Positions 8,253-13,730 of a stretch of 13,730 bases of DNA are shown here, in pieces. The DNA comes from Hemicentrotus pulcherrimus (lineage: Eukaryota; Echinodermata; Echinoidea; Camarodonta; Strongylocentrotidae). The stretch covers positions 92,668 through 106,397 of the forward strand of contig BEXV01000448.1 of assembly GCA_003118195.1 (NCBI GenBank), given 5' to 3'. The position numbers and the translations under genes were made by a program. The notes below the pieces were generated by a model that was not told where the DNA came from, ran no database searches, and saw nothing but the letters and a program-made list of their open reading frames with translations. How positions within the stretch are numbered: the first letter of the stretch is position 1; each line of letters starts with the position of its first letter.

Positions 8253-8391
8253 TTATAAAAAGGGGCTGAAAAAAGTGAAGGACAGTGTGATCAACGGAAA
8301 TAAGGGACACATATAAAGGCTCGGGCCAGAGAAATTATTTTTGGTCGCCATATGTCTTTGCCTCGCTTGCATGGGGATTCAGTCACGTGAC

Positions 8392-8401
8392 CCGGTCACC
8401 A
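8392..8401. promoter_or_regulatory. CLEAR-type E-box GTCACGTGAC
   Basis: A perfect 10-bp palindrome identical to the consensus bound by vertebrate TFEB/MITF-family bHLH-ZIP factors (CLEAR element). It stands in a GC-richer patch (about 8340-8410). A single site without a known neighbouring gene is weak evidence of function. Confidence 0.25.
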
Positions 8402-9003
8402 CACCATGGTAATACATCCGTAAATTTCGGGTCAAACACGAATCAAATCCATCTCTCAATGAATCCCGGTCAGCAGACGGTGAATTATTATAGATGGCTC
8501 CTATAAAACGAAATGTTGGAATAAAACAAATGCAGGAGTCATCCTTACAAGTGATCCGAGAATACAAATTACAAATACCACGTACATGCATGGCAATTAT
8601 GATGACAGCTACAGCTTTATTGGGAGGTATATGATTTTGTTTGCAATGTTCCACGTTGTAATGACTGTTATCTAGTCTGTTCATTTTCAATATCCTAAAT
8701 ATACATTGTTTGTTTAAAATATATATTTGAAAAAAACTATAAAAAAAAACTAATTAATAGATATTGATTTATAGATAGAAATGATATTTTTAGTATCAAA
8801 TGATGTTCCAATGTGTTTATTCATTATTATTATGGATATAGATGCGCACTTTAACATGATCATATTCTGTACAACTTTAATATTACTGATATCTTTTTGA
8901 AACAGAGATTTACATGATCATCCCGTTTTACACAAAGGATAATCCAAAAATACGTTAGAGTAATGATAAAACCTGCTACTTTGGTGTTTCTATTCAATGG
9001 GGA
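8402..9003. other. Non-coding stretch, AT-rich
   Basis: The 103-codon minus-strand frame at 8379-8690 has no recognisable domain, and its composition follows the local bases. Positions 8700-8830 are very AT-rich. Nothing else is seen. Confidence 0.5.
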
Positions 9004-9011
9004 TGACGTCA
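9004..9011. promoter_or_regulatory. Perfect CRE palindrome TGACGTCA
   Basis: The full 8-bp CREB/ATF consensus, about 100 bases before the long pyrimidine tract. There is no TATA box or exon nearby to support a promoter. Confidence 0.25.
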
Positions 9012-9102
9012 GTAGTTTCACCTCTTAAGCGGTTCTACGAAGCAGGGCCCATTTCCGCTGTCGTCAATATAACGTTCTCCTTTATCTCTGCATAGCCTCT
9101 AT

Positions 9103-9340
9103 TACACTCTTCTCTAACACTCTCTCTCTCTCTCTCTCTCTCTTCCTCGTCATCTCTATCTCTTTCCCTCTCTTTCTCCCTCACTCTCTCAATCGGCCTT
9201 CTCTCTTTCTCTTTCTATTATTCTACCAGATTCTATCCTCGGCTCCCTCAGTCTGGACTGTCTCTCTAATCCTCGAGTCCCCCACTCCCCTTCTTCTCAA
9301 TCTTTTTTTTTTCTATAACCGTTTTCTTTGTTTTCCTTTC
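9103..9340. repeat. Long pyrimidine-rich tract with pure (CT)n core
   Basis: Pure (TC)n runs over 9121-9142, followed by CT-rich blocks to about 9216 and looser C/T-rich sequence with a T run near 9304. It is the only GA/CT locus in the window with the pyrimidine strand on top. It could also serve as a polypyrimidine tract, but no convincing exon follows. Confidence 0.8.
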
Positions 9341-9960
9341 GTTTTACAAGCTTCTTTTAATTTGCTTGCGTAACGCATAAAAACTTTGTCCTAATTGTTA
9401 TAAGTCATTTTTTGATATTTTTCTTTCCCCCACATTTTGTACAGCCTTCGAGCCATTTCATTATGCCGGTTTCAAAGGCTTTCTTACTTGTTTTGGGGCT
9501 GACAATGGCAGATTTTTTAGCTAATTAGAAATCAATGGAACCAAGTGATAACTATCTGAATTAATGGAAAAAAGTAAAGTGACAGAATACCATGTTTTCA
9601 CTCACTCGTCATTCATATGGTAATTCCTGTGAATGCAAGAGCATTGTAGGGGATGGATAGTCGTACGTGCACGGCAGATTGTCTTTTATCTTCAGCGGGT
9701 ATAATCATGTTTGCTGCCAGTTTGATAGGTCTAATAGAAAACACGATTTTGATGGGGACCGTGGAGTCGCTGTATAGGTCAAGGAGGAAATTCTTTCATC
9801 AAATTCAGCCAAACAACGTGTCGCGTGCAGCGCTTCATACTGGGTCCTAATGAATAACAGATAGATAAAACGAACATGGTTAATGATTTAAACTATACAA
9901 CATATCTTGTTTACCCTCTTTTACCTCATTATAAATAATTTAGTGTAATCGTGGGTGGTT
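9341..9960. other. Non-coding stretch with one hydrophobic open frame
   Basis: A 65-codon plus-strand frame (9653-9850) contains a membrane-helix-like stretch (LLSSAGIIMFAASLIGLI) but has no acceptor with a pyrimidine tract and no known domain. It is treated as chance. Confidence 0.45.
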
Positions 9961-9966
9961 TGTGAT

Positions 9967-9985
9967 CAATTGATGAATTCAATTG
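9967..9985. repeat. Small perfect hairpin CAATTGA-TGAAT-TCAATTG
   Basis: Seven paired bases with a five-base loop. Short and AT-rich, so probably chance. Confidence 0.4.
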
Positions 9986-10787
9986 TACGATTATTTTCAA
10001 CACGTTTTGGAATCGGCGAACAATCATTGAAGTAACGATATTTTAATGTACGGTCAGCATTTGTAAAATGTTTTAAAGGTGGTCAATTATAACAATATAA
10101 AGATAAATATGCGGGATAACAAAATATGACCGCACGTCATATCGCACTTGAAAAGTTTACAAGAAAACCGACGATGCCAACATGCTAAACAATTTGATTA
10201 AATATATCAATTTAAGAAACGAATGAGTGTGGGAAGACATTATATGACTCTCTAACAACCACTATAGAATAGTACTTGAAAATTTACTTATCAACTCTAT
10301 TTGATGGGTTTTTACCAGGGTAATCTGACTCAATAAATTGCGGTTGAATTTATTCGCCGATTGAGGATAAAACTGAATGATTTTATATTGCATTTTGATT
10401 ACTCAGAGTACTGTTATTGGCCATTCGCTGGTGCTAACTTACGAATGACTTGATATTTCGAAGAAAGGTAATGAGTTTCCCGGTTTGTTTCATTCATGCA
10501 GAGTCCTTCTGGCATAGAATAATATCAAGTGCCATTTACCGATTTTGACATAAAATGAAACCTTCTTGTAAATTGATTGATTTATTTTAGGAATACTAAC
10601 TATACGCAGATGAATTGGTAATCACAATTTCATTTTCTAAATTGTCCACATTTTTGTTAGTTTGTTTTCCTTTTTACGAGACTTTATTGCAATTCTAAGA
10701 ACCCTAAACATATTGTTTTTCTTGGTTTCTTCACGTAATACACCATTGCGAACAGAAAGTATTGTTTGGGTCGTGTATAATGTTTCC
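9986..10787. other. Non-coding stretch without identified features
   Basis: AT-rich sequence with no supported gene or repeat. Confidence 0.5.
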
Positions 10788-10808
10788 TAATCATTAATCA
10801 TTAATCAT
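10788..10808. repeat. Three tandem copies of TAATCAT
   Basis: The 7-bp unit is repeated three times without error. Each copy carries a TAAT homeodomain core with an adjacent TCAT, so it could be a small cluster of homeodomain sites or simply a minisatellite seed. Confidence 0.6.
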
Positions 10809-10849
10809 ACAAATAATTCTTGGACATCCATGACTGATGTCGTTCAGAT

Positions 10850-10896
10850 TTTTTTTTTCTTTCTTTTTTTTTTCTCTCTCTTTTTTTTTTTCGCAG
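10850..10896 (+). promoter_or_regulatory. Strong polypyrimidine tract and 3' splice acceptor
   Basis: About 45 bases of nearly pure T/C end in TTTCGCAG at 10896, with a CTGAT branch-point-like sequence (TGACTGATGTC) about 20 bases before the tract. It is by far the best plus-strand acceptor in the window. It could also just be a pyrimidine microsatellite that happens to end in CAG. Confidence 0.35.
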
Positions 10897-11096
10897 AAAA
10901 GGGTGCCAACACGGATTCGTGTAAATTGACATGTATTTGTGATTCATTACCCTACATTGACATAATTCACCAATCTTTACCATACAAGGTATGGGGTCCA
11001 GGAGCCCCGGACCCGCGTGACTGCGCACAGAAGTCACGGCGCATCTGTGCAGTGACGTCACAGCGCCAGATGGCCCATGTGATGAGCTTCATATAA
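10897..11096 (+). CDS. Candidate exon, cysteine-containing, unrecognised
   Basis: After the acceptor at 10896 the frame reads KGANTDSCKLTCICDSLPY and so on, and can stop in either of two ways. At AAG|GTATGG (donor GT at 10989-10990) it would be a 92-base internal exon. Without splicing it continues through a GC-rich stretch (VWGPGAPDPRDCAQ, then RRICAV) to a TAA at 11094-11096. Five cysteines fall in about 65 residues (C-x3-C-x-C, then two more), which could suit a small secreted peptide, but I recognise no family, and no signal peptide can be assigned because the 5' exon is missing. The GC-rich second half also looks like a promoter (CRE, then TATA), which argues that its open frame is a by-product of base composition. 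Confidence 0.2.
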
Positions 11097-11098
11097 AT
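11017..11098 (+). promoter_or_regulatory. Promoter-like block: repeated TGAC half-sites, full CRE, TATA-like site
   Basis: GTGAC or GTCAC half-sites occur at 11017, 11033, 11052 and 11056; the last two form a perfect CRE, TGACGTCA (11053-11060). TATAAAT follows at 11092-11098, at a plausible CRE-to-TATA distance. The block is CpG-rich against an AT-rich background. The half-sites also make alternative stems (GTGACT with AGTCAC; CTG-CACAGA with TCTGTGCAG). The direction is inferred from the CRE to TATA order. It competes with the exon reading of the same bases. Confidence 0.3.
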
Positions 11099-11193
11099 CT
11101 GCGTGGTTTCACTAATCATACCTACGTAAATAGGAGCCTTTCGTGTGCATCGTAAGACCCAGCATCCCTTCTGCTAATGGTGTAGGGCGGGTT

Positions 11194-11221
11194 GTAGGGG
11201 GTGCTGGTTATACTCCCCTAC
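11194..11221. repeat. Hairpin GTAGGGG / CCCCTAC
   Basis: Seven perfect base pairs, rich in G-C, around a 14-base loop. The stem is followed by further C residues. There is no U-run after it and no other RNA-gene signal. Confidence 0.5.
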
Positions 11222-12480
11222 CCCTTTCGTGCCTACTTCAATTCCTAATTCGGCCGGAGTGTATACATTCGAACGTAACATTTGGGGGAAAACTGTTTTT
11301 TCCTTTTAATTTGTCATTTAATGATTTATTTTTTTTTAAATGGAAACGTGTTATTTGCAAAAAGATTTCACATTCAAAGCAGCCCAAACTGAATCATCCA
11401 TATTTACATGTAATGTTGGCATGTCAAATAAGATTTCAAATGATACGAACATCGTGAAAAAAACACACCTCACACAGAAGGTAGACCTGTTAATTATAGA
11501 TCTTTTAAACCATTTGGAATAACACACATGAATTTATTTGGATTTTGAAATATACGTCATGGACCTGGTGGTGAGATTTAAACATACTAAGCTAAGTACA
11601 GAAACATAAACACAATATTTTTTATTGAAATCTTGACAAAAAGAAAATACTAATATTTGGCATATTACCCTAATCCGTTATATCTAATTTTAGTAAAATA
11701 ACATTGCTTTTTGTCTCCTATGTTTATACAAGCCATTGAAATCTAGGATACAGTATCAATGTAGATTATCTACTTTGTATAAAGACAATGTGAATGAGTG
11801 TATATGGAAATTGACTGCATGACATAGTTTTGGTCGCCTTTTTAATTGTCAAAGGATGAAATTGCCAAAGCTTCTACCACCTGTTTCAAATCCACAACCC
11901 TTCTACGATCATATTAGAGCTATCAAATGAAAATATAAGGTCATTTTAGCCATTTTTTTTTATTTTATAAAGGAACGCCAGGCAAAAGGTGATTCGATTA
12001 GCTGCACTAATTACCACATATTCCCTTGGTCAAAGTCCGAAACCTTATGGACATAAGGGTGTCTTTTTTTACCCTAAAGCGACATAGTTACTGGAATAGC
12101 CCTGCCTCAGGCGCGGTCATCCCTAACTCAAAGTGTCGGCTTTAATACTTCAGACATGGTGCATCAATTAGCTTCACACGAAAACACGACAATTAAGCGC
12201 TGCGCTGGTATTACTGTAATCTCTTCCGATTCTGTGCGCCACGTTCTACGCTTCCAGCATCCAGCATTGCCTGCCCCGGCCTCTCTCCCCATCTCTCTAT
12301 TTTGGAGGAGTGGGATCCTCTTTTTAACTTCCCAATATTTCCAGCCATAATTTAATATCTCATTTTGATACTGCCAAATTCATACGATGGCGATTAGTAC
12401 ACCCAACCTTATCCCCTTTGAAAAAGTCTACCAGTGTTATAATATGTCACTTGCTTCTCCGCAAATTGGTTCTTTATTGA
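11222..12480. other. Non-coding stretch without identified genes
   Basis: AT-rich. Short plus-strand frames (11143-11457, 11340-11522, 12156-12350) show no domain and no convincing splice-site pair. No repeat family is recognised. Confidence 0.5.
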
Positions 12481-12700
12481 TCCGCCCTACGCATGCGCAG
12501 TGTAAAGGGTGTCTGTGGAGCTTTAATACAAGGCATCGTGTGTTTTAAAACGCGACGGAATAGACACCCCTCGGGTCGGCCTGATATTAGCGCAGCTAGC
12601 CCAATAAAACCACGGAACGTCACCCTCTATCGTGTTCTCCACCCCACCCCTCCCCCTCCCGATTCTGAATATTTGAAGAAGCTGCATAGCCCAGAAATGA
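12481..12700. promoter_or_regulatory. GC-rich island with NRF1, CCAAT and KLF/Sp-type motifs
   Basis: ACGCATGCGCAGT (GCATGCGC core at 12491-12498) closely matches the NRF1 site. CCAAT lies at 12601-12605. A CACCC/CCTCCC-rich run at 12641-12660 suits KLF or Sp factors. Several CpG dinucleotides fall in between. GGGTGTCT (about 12508-12515) pairs with AGACACCC near 12563-12570. There is no TATA box, which would fit a CpG-type promoter. The open frames on both strands here (to 12750 on plus, 12774 on minus) have no domain. Confidence 0.35.
12642..12660 (-). other. G-quadruplex motif with single-base loops
   Basis: On the minus strand the order is GGG-A-GGGGG-A-GGGG-T-GGGG. Four G-runs of three or more with one-base loops meet the strict quadruplex rule, and short loops are the most stable class. 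The plus strand could form the matching i-motif. Confidence 0.75.
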
Positions 12701-13494
12701 CATTTAACATTGCAGGCGGTGGACACATGACTGTGGCAATGGGTTATTAAAAATAGAAAGATAGGTGAAGCCAAAAGAATATAGGGCTTAAATGTTCATT
12801 ATTCTGATATAAAAAAAGGAATATCTGGGTTATTTAACATGTAGTACCTCAACCCCTGACAAAAGGACATAAACTCCGTCTTTCCCTTATAACATTTGTA
12901 TAATATAATATTGAATTAAGAGGTTCTTATCTAGACCAAGAATGGTATTGAATTCTCTTGTTAAAATCATTATCATGAATTCAGTTATAGACTTGTTAAG
13001 TGAATTAATTCCAGGTCATTTAGTTTCATCATACATACAGACCAGAAAGCCAAAATGTAGTAACAATCTGTTCAAATTGTCAGATTAATACTTTTGACAC
13101 AATATAGATTCATCCTCTACAGTGTTGGATCCAAGTGGTAAGAAGTGTTAAACTACCTTTTGAATAAAAGCCACTCCCGGCCCTTTCAATTGGTGAAATT
13201 AAAAAAAACAAAAAAAAAACACAAAAGTCTAGAGAGAATATTAAAATCAACAATAATTTAAACATGTTAATAATTATATGAATTGAGTTGTGGATAGATG
13301 TATATCTTATGAGTTGCAACCACGAGCACTTCGTATATCATGTTTTTCCGTTTGATTTTTGTTCAGGAAAATATTGCTACTATGCATGCTAACCACTTAA
13401 ATTTAAATGAAAAAGATGACGCTGAATAATCGGAAAATGTGTTCAAAATCAAAAACGCATTTGGAATATTATTCTTCTCTGCAATTACATTAAG
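12701..13494. other. Non-coding stretch, AT-rich, with A-rich run
   Basis: No gene is supported. An A-rich run broken by single C residues lies at about 13200-13226. Confidence 0.5.
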
Positions 13495-13618
13495 ACCGTT
13501 TGACGATAAAAACATTGCGATCAACTTAGACTGCGCATCTAATAGAAGTGAATGTTCAAAAACATGTATGTCGCAAAATTATAATTTATCACCCTATCCA
13601 GGCAATGCAGCAGAGAGG
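13495..13618 (+). CDS. Weak exon candidate, cysteine pattern near SECSKTC
   Basis: TTCTTCTCTGCAATTACATTAAG makes a possible acceptor ending at 13494, and AGAGG|GTAATT a possible donor (GT at 13619-13620). The frame between reads through LDCASNRSECSKTC. SECSKTC resembles the W-S-x-C-S-x-T-C core of thrombospondin type 1 repeats, but the tryptophan and the following G-x-G are missing (MSQ instead), and no further TSP1 cysteines are present. The frame ends at a TAA soon after the donor. It is most likely chance; noted because both splice-like sites are in place. Confidence 0.1.
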
Positions 13619-13717
13619 GTAATTAAATTGCTCTAAAATAGGACAACGCTGTTTCATCTAATACTTTGAATGAATGTGCAAGAGAGTCAGTTTCACCTGC
13701 TTCATTACCGACTACTA

Positions 13718-13729
13718 CCCCCCCCCCCC
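13718..13729. repeat. Poly(C) run at the window edge
   Basis: Twelve consecutive C followed by a final A. It may continue beyond the window, and homopolymer length is prone to sequencing error. Confidence 0.8.
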
Positions 13730-13730
13730 A

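Noticed and set aside
9653..9850. Small membrane protein
   Set aside because: One hydrophobic stretch in a 65-codon frame is expected by chance in AT-rich DNA, and no splice sites or homology are visible.
423..10513. Shared 11-mer GTCCTTCTGGC at 423 and 10503
   Set aside because: Several chance 11-base matches are expected in a window of this size, and the flanks do not align.
1..13730. CRISPR array, prokaryotic operon, viral gene or autonomous transposon
   Set aside because: No regularly spaced direct repeats with unique spacers, no ribosome-binding or operon layout, and no transposase, integrase or reverse-transcriptase motifs in any frame.

Overview
The window looks like non-coding DNA from an animal nuclear genome, most likely a marine invertebrate. 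It is AT-rich, has no long open reading frames or operon structure, and is full of microsatellites, homopolymers, a tRNA-derived SINE and a telomere-like (CCCTAA) tract. A mollusc or another lophotrochozoan would fit, but nothing here fixes the taxon. No complete gene can be called. The sequence reads as intergenic or intronic DNA with a few short candidate exons and some promoter-like clusters.

Layout. Positions 1-600 are AT-rich, with a perfect 11-bp foldback at 373-435. Positions 598-899 are a compound purine microsatellite. Positions 943-1108 on the minus strand hold the best protein-like signal: a short reading frame with EGF-like spacing (GDGYSC, then C-x3-C-x5-C-x9-C-x2-G-W) and possible splice sites. 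It may be one exon of an EGF-repeat protein or a decayed remnant. Positions 2241-2458 are a tRNA-derived SINE, followed directly by a degenerate telomere-like tail (2459-2493) and a duplicated unit carrying TGTC-N8-GACA hairpins (2520-2775). Positions 2776-5060 are mostly featureless apart from inverted repeats, including a poly(A) tract inside a stem-loop (4111-4154), and a weak minus-strand terminal-exon candidate (4271-4522).

A compact cluster of factor-binding motifs (overlapping palindromes, CRE-like, CACGTG, E2F and CCAAT) lies at 5068-5109. Positions 5560-8260 carry four or five further GA-rich microsatellites in AT-rich DNA, and one CLEAR-type E-box at 8392. Positions 9004-9340 hold a perfect CRE and a long pyrimidine tract. 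Positions 10850-11098 pair a strong polypyrimidine tract and acceptor with a short cysteine-containing frame that runs into a GC-rich, CRE- and TATA-bearing block; it could be an exon or a promoter. Positions 12481-12700 are a GC-rich island with an NRF1-type site, a CCAAT box and a minus-strand G-quadruplex motif. The window ends in AT-rich DNA with a weak exon candidate (13495-13618) and a poly(C) run.

No set of genes acting together can be described. The items most worth testing are the EGF-like frame, the motif clusters near 5.07, 11.05 and 12.5 kb, and the SINE with its telomere-like tail.
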